DNA of 64,000 bases, taken from positions 640,030 through 704,029 of the forward strand of contig OZ038321.1 in the NCBI GenBank assembly GCA_964035795.1, written 5' to 3'. The stretch comes from Pterobdella sp. o SKG-2022 (Eukaryota > Annelida > Clitellata > Hirudinida > Piscicolidae). The notes under the pieces were generated by a model, which was not told where the DNA came from, did not search any database, and was given only the letters and a program-made list of their open reading frames with translations. Position numbers and translations under genes: made by a program. How positions within the stretch are numbered: the stretch's first letter is position 1; every line of letters begins with the position of its first letter. Below, piece by piece: positions 25,032 through 44,498 of the stretch.

Positions 25032-28000
25032 TCTCTTTTTTGAATTATCATATTTTGGCTCCCAGACATTTGAAACCTAAATATATTACATTATTCAGTA
25101 TCCTGAAATCCACATCTTATGAATTGCTCTATAGCCAGCCACGCACATCACAGGAAACCGAGCTTATCTTCAATAATCACCTAAAAATACAACTTAAATC
25201 CATTCTCATGAATTATTATTCTTATTTTTCTAATTATTTTTGTTTTTATTTTTTTTTAAATGACTTGTCTAGTTTGTCTGGATTAATAAAGATTCTGCTT
25301 ATAAACACTGGACCCTCTTCACCAGTAACATTATAATAATATAGAAACTGTTTCAATCTTTCAGAGACATCATATTTATTTTTTAAATTTCCAATAGTTT
25401 TCTGCTCATTTCTACAAAAATGAAGATTTTATAGATACAAATTTATTTAAGAACTAACATTTTCGATAAGTACAATCTTATCATAATTCGTTAGACATTG
25501 TTTCAACTTGCTCTAATATTTTGTATGTATTTTGCTTGAAGGTTTGATGGACAATGACAACCACACATAAAAATAAAAAACTAGAGACATTCACAACAGA
25601 CAAAAAAAACACATGTTGATATTCTTTGAAGTTTTTGTTTGGAAGATCGAGTCAAGCTTCATACATAAATCATTTAACCTTGTAGAAAGCTTGAATTTTT
25701 AAAAACTATACATTTAAATGAGAAAAGTTTTAATGAAAAAATAACTCTGGGTTTTTTGAAATATTTATTATCAGAACTTTGAAGATTCAAACAAGTTATC
25801 CAAAATACTTAGCATAAAACTTCAAATATTCCATTAAATAATTCTTTTTGTGAGTTTTTTCCACTAACCAGCTGTGAAAACTTCAATCAAAACGTACAAA
25901 GAATGTTTGGACCCCGTTCCAACATGGCCACCGGATCAGACGCCATTTTCTATTGAGATATTTAAAACTTGTGATTAAAGCTAACAAATTATTTTAAGCT
26001 TTATTCATTTTTAATCGCCATTGTATGTTAAATTTCAAATTTCAAATTTATTTTTAAAATGTTCACGTGATCTTTAATTATTTATTTAACATTAAAAGTT
26101 AGATATACAAGCAAAAAAAAACATCAGAAAAATATCTTAATCAAAAGTCTAAAAACAACCTAGACAACAATGGTACTAGGTATTGTTACTTTTGTTATTG
26201 TCGTCAACTAATAAATAAAGGACCCTTTATGAATAGTGATATAAATCAAAAAATGGCTGCGAAATTTAATATGAGATGGTTTTTGTCAAAATTTCTTTTT
26301 GAGTATATTACAGTTATAATTTTGAGCTATAAACGTATATAAATAAAGATATGTTCATATCTGGGCCATTAGTCCACTCAAAACACTTTTTTTTTTCATT
26401 ATTATTCTTTCCAAAATTATTTTTCGAAAATTATAACTGTTTATAGATTGGATGTCACAACTTCCAAAACACCAATACTCAAAATACCAGAATCCGTAAG
26501 ATAATACCTCGACCCAAACTTGGATTTCAGTAGTCCAATAGGTATGATCCTACTCTTTTATAACGAAAAATTTGAGCAAAAATAAATAAATTCCTAGTGT
26601 TTAGAATAAGATGTCAAAAAGAACTATAGATAGAATAGAATAGATTATATATCATATAATAGTATATATGCAAACACTTTCATCAAAATCTTTTCAAGCT
26701 CGGTGCTTCTATTGGCAATAAGAAGTATCACCTTCTTTCTCCATCAATTCGGACCACTTCTCCACCGGGTCCGTCCACAGGCTGTCAAGCTTAGACTATG
26801 TAGGGTTGGTTTTGCAGTTAAAAAGATGAAATTCATATATAATGATATAGTCTAAAAAGGTTTTTTATGAACTTTTATTTTCTTTGAGTGCTAAGTCTGA
26901 CGAGGGCAGACTGTTCGGGGTCCTAGAGTTGAGGACAGAGGTGAAGCCATCTTAGCCTATCAAATATTAAATATTACTTCTTATTTATAATTAACTAAGT
27001 ATTATCCCTGATGTATTAAATTCTTTATAGTATAACAATTATTTTTATTAACCAGTATCATTGCTATTTTCTTGCAATGCAAAAAATTAATTGTTATTAT
27101 TATTACGTAATGAAAAATCATAGAAATATTTACACAAACAAAACACGTGCAGTGTAACACAAAAGCCATGTCTTTTCGTTACATTTTTCTATCTAGCCTT
27201 CGTTATTTGGTATCGATCTAGTGTAACGTTGTGTAGATTGTTCAATTGTTAAGCTGTGACTTGCCGTTTCACAAACATTAGTCAAACTTCAAAAAGGATT
27301 TTGTTGTAGTCTGAAGAAAGTTTCAATTTTTCTTTCTTTTGAGTTTTTTACTTTACGTTGTTGTTTGGGATCTTGAAGTGAGTTTCTTTTGGGGTTTTTA
27401 AATGGTTGAGTTTTTAATTTGTTTATGATTTATTGTATAAATTTTTGCTGTTTTAAATAATATGCATTAATATCAGTAGTAGTATTTCAGTTTTTATAAT
27501 TCTTTTGTGTTTTTCACATTTTGTTCGATTGTAGCACGAGTTTTGCTCAACTGAAACTGAAACTGAAGGATTTAAATTCAAATAAAAACACAAATAATAT
27601 TAGAATAACATAAATATCATAATAATTCTAAATACTTCCAATCGAACAAGATTTTAGGTAAAGCTGTTTCTGGAGAGATAAGAGCAGAAGGAGACAAAAA
27701 TAAATGTGAAATGCACAAAGATCTGTGTAGGAATTATGGGTATTATGGAAGGATGAGTGTGAAATGAGGCTCATAGTTGTAGGAGTCTGGTACTCTTCCA
27801 AGCTAATGTATCTCATTTTTGACATAGAGTTATCGGTGGAGATCATTCAAAAAACAGCCATTTTGAGGTCAGTTAGAACTTTGAAGTCTTGCAGACAAAA
27901 ATGTCTTGAGTGTGCCTAAGTTGAGAGTCACAGTCTGCCCTCGAAAACAACCACTGCTCTACAAGCTGTGTGTAAAAATATATAATTTAAAAGAACTAAA

Positions 28001-28104
28001 AATTATTATAATTTCAGCATTAACAACAACTGGCTTTTGCGAAAAATTCAATTCCTCTAAATACACGTTGCTAAAACGGTTTTCCAAACTGCTCTTTAAG
28101 TAGC

Positions 28105-28430
28105 TGCCTTAACCGTTTGCACTGGCTCCCAGTTGTCGAAAGACGCCAGTTTAGATTTTTTTGGCACATTTTCTTCTTTCTCAAGCTCAAACAGCCATCT
28201 TTTTTTTGTAATAGTCTAACTACCATTCAAATCTTTACAGATTGATCTCCAGATTCATCAACCTGTTTCTTCAAGTTTATTCATAAGTCGCTCTTCTCAC
28301 CATGTCCAACGCTTGGAAAATTTCTCAGCCTAACTTGCGTTCACCCCCTTTTTTCAAAAATTTTCCCAAGCTTTTAAAATATCCCATGAGTTTTTTCATT
28401 TTTTTTACAAGTTTTGAGGGCTTTTAAAGT
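28105..28430 (+). pseudogene. Decayed L2/CR1-like RT C-terminal fragment
   Basis: The plus translation reads LNRLHWLPVVERRQF followed by further degenerate codons. The LxRLHWLPVxxR tag is typical of the C-terminal part of L2/CR1-type reverse transcriptases and is also present at 62026-62702. Stops interrupt it. Confidence 0.72.
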
Positions 28431-28634
28431 CGATTTTGTTTTTAAATTACGTACTTCCTAAATTTTTTAGTATCGTTGTATAATACCAATTAAATATCAA
28501 TAATAATACTAATTATTTCGACTGCAATACCAATAATTTTCAAAACATAAAACTATTCGAAAGAGCTTCGTGACATTTTGATAAGTTAATAATTATGTTT
28601 CGTGACTAATAACTTATTTTTAGACTTAAAAATC

Positions 28635-28664
28635 TATAACAATAATAATAATAACAATAACAAC

Positions 28665-28696
<32 letters not shown>

Positions 28697-28706
28697 TAAA
28701 AATAAA

Positions 28707-28747
<41 letters not shown>

Positions 28748-28787
28748 TAAAAATAATAACAATAAAAATAATAACAATAAAAATAAC

Positions 28788-28846
<59 letters not shown>

Positions 28847-28871
28847 TAAAAATAATAACAATAAAAATAAC

Positions 28872-28918
<47 letters not shown>

Positions 28919-28980
28919 TAACAATAAAAATAAAAACAACAATAATAATAATAATAATAATACCAATAATAAAAAAACGT
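28635..28980. repeat. (AAT)n microsatellite with AAC/AAA interruptions
   Basis: A long trinucleotide array whose AAC and AAA variants recur in blocks (AATAACAATAAAAATAATAA), suggesting internal segment duplications. The open frames it creates (poly-Asn, poly-Leu) have no gene context. Confidence 0.95.
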
Positions 28981-29174
28981 CAATAGGTAAACAATCAAAA
29001 AGTACAAAAAACTAGCAATATCATGAACAACAGCGTCACAAGTCACAAAGAAATAATAAAAATAATAAAAACAACAATAAAAAATATCGTTAATTAAAAA
29101 AACAACAATAATAACTATCAAAAATAAAAATTATACCGATAATAAAAATAGCAAATAAAACTGCCCTCATCAGG

Positions 29175-31915
29175 ATGGAGGAGTTGCTTGATTGCATGAT
29201 CTGTTTTGATAGATTCGTCGACCCAAAAATTCTAAATTGTGGCCACACTTACTGCTGTAAATGTTTAGACGAGTACTATAAGACTAGTGAGGTTTTGGCG
29301 GGAACTTTTGGTTTTATTGGCAGAGATTTGTATTTTTTCAACGTGGGTTAATTGGCAGTCCATCTATCCATACAATCATTTCACTATAAATTCACCCATC
29401 AGCTGCAATTTTATCTCTCCAATCTGTTCATCTCTCAATCATCATCTGCCCATCCGCCTACCCAACCAGCTATCCATTCATCTGTTTATCTACCAACCGT
29501 TCATCAGCCACCCCACTCATTCATCTACTCTTTCACCCATTTGTTCACTCATCGACCTACCCATCTATTTATCTATCCATCTATTCATTCATTCATCCAT
29601 CCATCTATTTCTCCATCTATAAAACTAGATAAAGTAACCAGAAGAGAAGCCGACCCGACAAAGATAAGCTGTCCCACGTGCAGAGAAAGCACACCATGGC
29701 CAGAAAATGGAGCTTCAGACCTAAGGATAGACTTCAAAGTGATGAAAATACAGGAATTTTTGGCTTCTCTCAACATACAACCAAGTTCTAATTCTCCTAG
29801 CACTTCTCCTATGTTGAAAAAGTACGAGCACTGTGCCTATTGTCTCACACTGAAAGAGAAGAGACTTGTTAGTGTTTATAGAACTTCTATTGTTTTTCAA
29901 ATTTTATTTAGTTTTTCTTTATATTGCTATTCAATTTCTCAAAGTCACAATTATTTACATACCGCAGCAATAAATGCAGCTATCAAAATTTGATTTTGTT
30001 TCAGTCTCACGTTTTCTGTATATCATGTGAGAAAAGCTTCTGCAAAGATTGCTTGGCAAAACACAAAGAAAACCCTGTTTTCTCTTCCCATTCCACCATC
30101 AACATCAGCAGAAGAATCAATGGAAACACCTTCAGTGATTTGCTGAACAACAACTGTGAACTTCACCAAAAAGAAATACTCAAGTACGTGTGCGTCACGT
30201 GCAATCAAGCTGTGTGCACGCTGTGTGTCATGAACAAACACCCGAAACATGACGTTCAGCCTGTAGAACAGTTCCTCAAAAACAAATCTATTCTCATGAA
30301 AACGTTGCTGAGTGAAGTTGGAAGTAAGAAGGATGATTTGAAAAAACAATTGGAAGAACTAGAGCCGGCAAGACTTGCGTCAGAACAGGCCTGTCTAGAA
30401 TCTGAAAAAGCTATCAAAAAGAGAAGTGAGATGCTGATAAACGAAGTGAAGAGAAAGGAAGCAGATATGATGGCTCAAATTAAAAAAGTTAGAGAACGGC
30501 AGTTGGCCCCTATAAACAAGGAGATGGAGAGGATAAAATTCCATCTGACCAAAGTTAAAGCAATAGAACAGATGGCTGACGACAAAAACATGAGTTTATC
30601 GAAAAGCCTTTCCACCTACCCGACCCTTATTCAAAGAATGCAGACCTTACTTGAAGTCGATTTCATACCTGATCAAAACTACATAATGTCAAACTCAGCA
30701 CTCAAGTTCATTCCAGGTTCTAACCAACTGGGGTTTGGAAGCGTCGATAAAGATACCAATTCTCCCAGAAGTGAAAGCACTCCAGAAAATCCATTTGCTG
30801 AACAAGCGTTTAGAAGGTCTAGCAAAATAGATATAATTGCAGAAAACAAAACTGAAATTTCAGAGCGTAAAAATAGCAAATATGATATAACCTCTGACGT
30901 AAAACCTCTTTCCGGCAACCTAAGAAGAGGAAGTAAGTATGACGCAACTCCTGAGGTCAACAAAATGAACCCTCTAAAAAAATCTTCAAAAACATTTGAA
31001 TCTACTCCTGAACACAAGATATTTTCCAACCCCTTCAGAAGAACTAGCAAGGTCGACACGACACCAGATGTGAAGTCCAATAACCCCTTCAAAAAACAAC
31101 CATCTGTTGGGTTTTCATCTACTGTTCTCACCAAAAAAATCTTCGCCATTGGAAGCCAGCCTGGTGAGATAAACCAGGCTATATGGGTGGCTGAAATGGG
31201 TAAAAACACCTTTGCTGTATCAGACTTTGGAAACAAGAGAATACAAGTATTCCAGGTTTCAGGGAAAGTCTTTTCAATTATTTCTGAGTGTGTAAATCCC
31301 ATGGGGATTGCAGTTACTTCCAAAAGGAACATCATCGTAGCCGACTGTGTTTTGAAGCTGATGCAAGTTTTTTCCCCGGAAGGAAAAGTTCTTTCAAAGT
31401 GGGGCCATGGCAAGTTTTACAGTCCTTGCGACGTAGCTGTGTGCCCTAACGGTGACCTCATCATATCCGACATCGGAAACAACTCTGTGAGTCTGTATAG
31501 AAATGAAGAAAAAAAGGTTTTATCGTTGGGGGGGTCTGATGACCCGCTTTTCAAAATGCCCAGGTTTGTTACAGCTGGTCCCAACAATGAGATCATCGTT
31601 TCTGACTGCAAGGATCACAAAGTAAAGGTGTTCGACTGTAGGGGGCAGATGCTATGCAGGTTTGGAGGTGAGGGCTGTGGTGATGGTGAGTTTTCAAGTC
31701 CCAATGGAGTGTGTGTCATGAATGATGTAGCCATTGTAGTAGCTGACACCGGAAACAACCGCATCTGCAAATTTTCCATGAGTGGCATGTTCTTGGAGCA
31801 TTTCCAGGTGGAAGTATCGTCTCCCAGAGGACTGGCCCAGGTCGGGTCTTCATTGGTTGTCACGGAATTCGATTCATCCAATGGCCAGTGCTCAATTAAA
31901 GTGTTTAGTGTTTAA
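29175..31915 (+). CDS. RBCC-NHL (TRIM2/3/71-type) protein, probable E3 ligase, complete
   Basis: Three exons, 29175-29286, 29629-29867 and 30005-31915. Phases agree (donors A|GTGAGG and GTTAGT), giving 753 residues. A RING at residues 7-55 (CMICFDRF, LNCGHTYCCKC, CPTC) is split by intron 1. Next come a B-box 1-like zinc site (CAYCLTLKE, FCISCEKSFCKDC), a B-box 2 (CELHQKE, CVTCNQAVCTLC, HPKHD) and a coiled coil (about 235-330). A Ser/Arg-rich linker (about 370-500) has five imperfect RRxSKxDxTP units. At least five NHL-type blade repeats follow (ISECVNPMGIAVT, GHGKFYSPCDVAV, GEFSSPNGVCVM). NHL blades of this family bind RNA or protein, and TRIM2/3/71 members act as E3 ligases or translational repressors. 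No filamin domain is evident between the coiled coil and the NHL. Orthology within the family is not resolved. Confidence 0.88.
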
Positions 31916-33664
31916 CATTAGACCCTAATAATTACTCATATCTTATCATCTTATGTCTCTTCTCATCTTATAGTTGTGTCATCTTTCTACCACTTTGTAC
32001 CTCCGCTTATCACATGTTTCTCATATCGATTTTTTACTCCTTTTCCTCACATTACTATATTTTTTTATCACATCCATAACTGTTTATTCACATCCATAAC
32101 TTTTCATTACATCCATAACTGTTTATTCACATCCATAGTTTATTATCACATCCATAACTTCTCATCACATTCATAACTGTTTATACACATCAATAATTTC
32201 TTATCACATCCATAACTGTTTATTCACATCCAATCATGCTTTTAATACATATGATTCATCCAATTAAAATAACCCTTACTCCTGGTACTTTCCAAAGCTT
32301 GCCACTCCCAACTGGATTTTTGAACTTTTTTTGCAGCTCTAACAAAGTATGTTCTCATTTGAGCAGAATTCAATTGATACATTTGACTGTGATATTTCAT
32401 CAAAAAATCAAAAAATTTATTTTCAGTAACTAATTATGTCATTAACAAATTTTTGTTTATATTTTTCAAATTTTTTCGATTAGATTTGAGACACAAGCAA
32501 GTTGACTCATTTGAAATAAAAAAAATGAATAAAAATATAATTGTTTGAAAATTTCTCTATAATGTGAAATAGGCAAAGAATGACTGGGAACAAAGTTATT
32601 TTAAAACTGAAAAGAATTAATAGATAATCCAAGTAAATGCAACGAGTCTGGAACAAAAATTGTGAAAAAAAACGTCACTTTACCCCATCAAAGTTAAACT
32701 TTCAGATAATGTTAATTTAAATGAGTTTACTTTTAAGCAAGTATAATTTTCTAAGCAACCAATATAAGCATAAGTCTTTAAGTTAAATCCAAATAAAACT
32801 GAGAAAAATTGGATATATTTTCATTAATTTCAAATAAAAAATTTGAAAACCACAGAAAAAAACCCTGAATAATATATTTTATTGCTTAAAATGCTAAAAC
32901 CTTCAAGAATTTTCACCGAAAACACTCCATGTTCCTTTTAATACGTTCAACTGATTCCAATACTATGCCCTACCCACGTCAGCTTATACTGCTGTACATG
33001 TCCTAGTAACTGGGGTTGGCAGCAGTCGGTCTAGCTTATTGATACTGATACTTGGAAATACAAATTAAACTATTTTGATTAGCACAACTTGACTAAATAT
33101 ATTTTATAGCAAAACTGAAAGCCTTCTGCAAAAACATTCTCACCTGTTATTTTGTTTGTTTTCATCATATCAAAAACATTATTTGTAGACTCAAAGTTGG
33201 ACTATTTAAACTCAGCATTTTTTTAAATAAGTGTAACAAGGTAATGCAATGAGAAATTCTTGTAAAACTGCATTAAATAATATATAATCATAAAAATGAA
33301 ATAATTGAAATATAACATCTTCAATACAAATATATTACAAAAATATTATTTCGTCATATAAACCATGATTATAAGAATATATACAAGTATAATAAAAATA
33401 ATAATTTATCTCAATAAAAAAATTATGTTATTATAATAAAAAATTATAAAATAAAACACTTAATCATAATGTAACTTTTGGGACATTTTATGTGTTTTTT
33501 ATACATTGAAATAAATACTTAATCATACTAGAAAATAACACAATAAATTATTTTACTATAATTAAACGAAACGGAAAAAATTATTTTACAATAAAATGTA
33601 ATAAATTATTTCCTCGTATTAAAAAATAGCATAATAAAATTTTTTAATCATAAAAAATTGTCCC
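31916..33664. other. Intergenic stretch downstream of the RBCC-NHL gene
   Basis: Contains a short degenerate array of TTCACATCCATAACTGTTTA-type units at about 32060-32230. Otherwise it is AT-rich with nothing supportable as a gene. The two neighbouring genes converge here. Confidence 0.6.
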
Positions 33665-40893
<7,229 letters not shown>

Positions 40894-41407
40894 GCTTCTG
40901 AATGTGATTATACTTTATTATTTATATTATTTCTATTATTTTTATTTTTTTTAATTATTTTTATTATTATTGTTGTTTGTGGTTGTGGACTGGGTTTATT
41001 GTTTTTGATATTATTCCTTTTTATTCATGTATTTATCATTATTTTTATTCATATTATTAATTTTATTATTGATATTATTGTGCAAAAAGCTTGTCATTTT
41101 ATGGTTTAAGGATATCCAAAATGAGTCGAAAAAAATTCAAACAATTTGGTTGAAACTGCACCAGATAACCCAAAACTAAAACCAACAAAAAGTTCAAAAA
41201 TCCAATTTAAAATTCATTTACTTCACTTTTAAAATAAAAACAAAATCAACAAAGCACACACCAGCTCACAACTCAACCTTTATATATAACCATGATGACT
41301 AACGCACACACATACACACGAACACACCTCGATTTTATCTAGTATGTATTGTTATAGGACTTTATCTATTCTGTTAATATCTATTGAAGTGTTAAATATT
41401 TTTTATT

Positions 41408-41439
<32 letters not shown>

Positions 41440-42007
41440 TTTAATAATATTTTTTATATATTTTTGAATATATATTTTTTAAGCTTTTTTTGATTTTGTT
41501 ATCGATTCTAGTCACTATTAATAACATAAAATAGCTTTAGCCAAACAGTGAGATGATCAAACACAAAGTATTTATTATTATTATTATCCAAATTTTGATT
41601 ATTATTTTTATTATTATTATCATAATTATTTTTATTATTATTCATTAAATTAATCTTCAAAGCTTCTCTGAGACAAGTTGGCATCATCAAGTTAAAAGCC
41701 TTTTTTGATTGTCTCTCCACCGTCCTATTGCTGTCGTCACTATTGTTTTTATTGACATTTTTTGTTTTTGTTTCCATTTTTTATGACGTAGAAAAGTCTA
41801 AATCAAATATTCCTATTTTTTTTATTATTATTTTTTTAATTTTTATTATTATTATCTTATTTTTATTATTTTTTTTGTTACTTTTTTATTGTCATCATTT
41901 TTATTATTACTATTTATTTTTTTTGCCATTACAATTGTCATTTATGATATATTGTTGATTAGTAGTATTGTCCGCTTTAATGTTTTTTCATGATTGTTTT
42001 TTTCAAT

Positions 42008-42235
42008 TATTATTATTATTATTATTATTGTTATTATTGTTATTATTATTGTTATTATTGTTATTATTATTGTTATTATTATTGTTATTATTGTTATTAT
42101 TATTGTTATTATTGTTATTATTATTGTTATTATTATTGTTATTATTGTTATTATTATTGTTATTATTATTGTTATTATTGTTATTATTATTATTATTGTT
42201 GTTATTATTATTGTTATTATTGTTATTGCTGTTGT
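42008..42235. repeat. (ATT)n array with GTT interruptions
   Basis: A TTATTATTG-type compound microsatellite directly abutting the 5' end of the reverse transcriptase fragment at 42237. Confidence 0.93.
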
Positions 42236-42236
42236 T

Positions 42237-43022
42237 AATCTTCTACAAAAACTATTTAAAAAATCTAACTTCATTAAAAAATAAAAAATACACTATAGAT
42301 GCTAAAATTCTCAAAAAAGTTATAAGACTAGCAAAACAAAATTATTTTAACTCAAAAATTAAGGAATATAATAGTTATCAAAATAAACTATGGAAGTTTC
42401 TAAATAGTCTAACTGATGATAGTAAGGTAGAAAACAATCAAAACAATATAACACAAATGAACAGAATAAAGATTACTAATAAATACAAACTAGCGGATAT
42501 TTTCAATAACCATTTTTCTAACCTTGATCTCAATATAATTAAGGATAATAATAATGATCCTAGTAAAAATAATATTAATAATCCTAGGTTCATCCCATCC
42601 AACATTCCAGTTCTAGATAATCTTGATAACTATTTCAATTTTAATAATGTAGAAATTAATGATATTCTCTTTAGTTTAAATCACAATCTAACGATATTTA
42701 TGGATTGAACTATGCTTGTTTCCAAACTATTGTATTATATAATACTCAATATTTTGTCAATTTAATTAATATGTCCTTTAAAGAAGGTAGATTTCCGGAA
42801 ATTTTAAAAAACAGTAAACTTGTACCTATATTAAAAAATAAAAGTAATAAGCAAGACTTAAACAATTATAGACCAATTACAACAACTCCTATATTTTCAA
42901 AATCAATAAAAAAACTTGCCCATAACCAAATTTATAATTTTTTAGATAAAAATAAACTAATTAACAACAACCAATATGGAATTCTCAAAAATAAATCAAA
43001 AAACTTATGCTTAGATATGTAA
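42237..43022 (+). pseudogene. Non-LTR reverse transcriptase fragment, frameshifted
   Basis: The plus translation has typical pre-RT and RT finger features: a lysine-rich segment (QNYFNSKIKEYNSYQNKLWK), then EGRFPEILKNSKLVPI, KQDLNNYRPI, SKSIKKL and NNQYGI. A frame change near 42680-42700 breaks it, and it is truncated before the catalytic YADD region. It belongs to a different, more AT-rich family than the 9.4-kb element. Confidence 0.8.
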
Positions 43023-43110
43023 TTGATTCCAGCATTTAGCACCTTTCACTCTTAAAGATAATTTCTTTTTATTAGTTCTATATTTTTCCATAATTAAATT
43101 GTTATTATTT
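43018..43110 (-). pseudogene. Inverted RT C-terminal fragment of the same family
   Basis: The reverse complement reads TNKKKLSLRVKGAKCWNQL, the same as the plus-strand fragment at 59890-60060. It directly abuts the end of the plus-strand fragment at about 43020, giving a tail-to-tail arrangement. Confidence 0.78.
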
Positions 43111-43650
43111 CTTATATTTTAGTTATAGGTTTTAGTGTTAAAGAAATTAGAGAGAGTTAGGAAAAAGATTATTTATATGTTTAAAACTAAATATTAAGGT
43201 GTGTAATATATTTACGTTATTTATATTCAATATTTTTAAATCTTTATAATTAATATGTTAATTAGTTTTGCTATTCATTCCACTTCAACTTTTTGAGTTT
43301 CATGTAGTTGTTTATATCAATAAAAGAATTGTGTTTTAAAAAAAAAAATTTTTTTATTATTTGTATTATTAAAAAATTCACGTAAAACGTTTAAAAACAA
43401 CACAAAACACAAATATAAAGGGGCCCTCAAAATTGCTGGAATTGAAATTATTCCAGAGATTTTATTTATTTTAAAATAAATTATTCGTATCATTTTAATT
43501 AATTGGTTCAATAACAAAAAACTAAAAATAACCTAATTAAATTAGACTGTTTCTTATTGGTTAATATTATTTTGGCTTTAAAATTATTTAGCTTCCTTCG
43601 CGGCAGAAACAAAAAAAAAAAAATAAATAAATTCCCTAAAAATATATCTG

Positions 43651-43850
43651 NNNNNNNNNNNNNNNNNNNNNNNNNNNNNNNNNNNNNNNNNNNNNNNNNN
43701 NNNNNNNNNNNNNNNNNNNNNNNNNNNNNNNNNNNNNNNNNNNNNNNNNNNNNNNNNNNNNNNNNNNNNNNNNNNNNNNNNNNNNNNNNNNNNNNNNNNN
43801 NNNNNNNNNNNNNNNNNNNNNNNNNNNNNNNNNNNNNNNNNNNNNNNNNN
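43651..43850. other. Assembly gap, 200 N
   Basis: Exactly 200 N between A/T-rich flanks. The true size is unknown. Confidence 0.99.
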
Positions 43851-44498
43851 TAAAAAAAAATATTGACATATCTATTTATATAACTAATTGAATATTCATA
43901 TATGTATATATGAAAATGCAAAAAAATCTATATATAGTAGGTGACCTATAGTTGCAAAAATCCTTATTTAATTGAAAATCTATGAAGCGATCTTTATTCT
44001 TCTGAGTTTAGTAATTCGCTTTTATTATTTCTATTATTATTATTATTATTATTTTGAATTTGTTGCTCTTTATATGATTTTATAAAAATAACATTATTGT
44101 TTTAAATATTATTATCTCAATTATTATTAATATGATTAGCTCATTTTAAAATTTTTTTTTATTTTTTTTTGATGAAAATTATTTTCGGAGCTTCCCAAGA
44201 TAAAGATTCCAATTTTTTTTGCACCAAAACGACATTTGAGGTTGAGAATATAAATGACGAGAGTCATACTCTAATATACAACGATATAAAAGATGAACAA
44301 TTAAATTTAAAAAACAAAATTGAAAAAGTCAAAAATAAATCAATAAAAAAAATGAAATTAAACAACCATTTTGTTGAGCAAAAAAATACAAAACAAACTT
44401 TCACCACCTTCCTTTCTCTGTTCATCACCCACTTAACACCATCTCTACTACACCCATCAGCCCACCACCTCCTCCCCCCTCTCACACACCTTTCACCA

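Larger units (their letters stand above)
25032..29174. other. Long intergenic stretch
   Basis: AT-rich DNA with no supportable gene. Short ORFs at 27628-27846 (minus) and 27906-28103 (plus) have no splice or homology support. It contains a reverse transcriptase remnant (28105-28430) and a large AAT microsatellite (28635-28980). A patch near 25890-25960 and another near 26890-26960 are less AT-rich but unassigned. Confidence 0.55.
40894..44498. other. Intergenic stretch with RT fragments, microsatellites and a gap
   Basis: No supportable host gene. A minus ORF at 41508-41777 (METKTKNVNKNNSDDSNRTV, then MMPTCLREALKINLM) and a plus ORF from ATG 44172 (about 85 lysine-rich residues) are possible but unsupported. 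ATT arrays lie at 41412-41440 and 42008-42235. A 200-N gap lies at 43651-43850. Confidence 0.5.

Noticed and set aside
28602..29121. Long poly-Asn, poly-Tyr and poly-Leu ORFs
   Set aside because: All three are translations of one AAT microsatellite in different frames and strands, without gene context.
29287..29622. ORFs rich in H/P/S/I in RBCC-NHL intron 1
   Set aside because: They come from a CATCCATC-type low-complexity intron. Phase and RING continuity require it to be spliced out.
30679..31881. Antisense ORFs across the RBCC-NHL exon
   Set aside because: They are shadows of a strongly supported coding exon on the plus strand.
41508..41777. Asn-rich minus ORF as an extra 5' exon of the kinase
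   Set aside because: The exon at 40829-40893 already supplies an ATG and the right phase. No donor links 41508-41777 to it.
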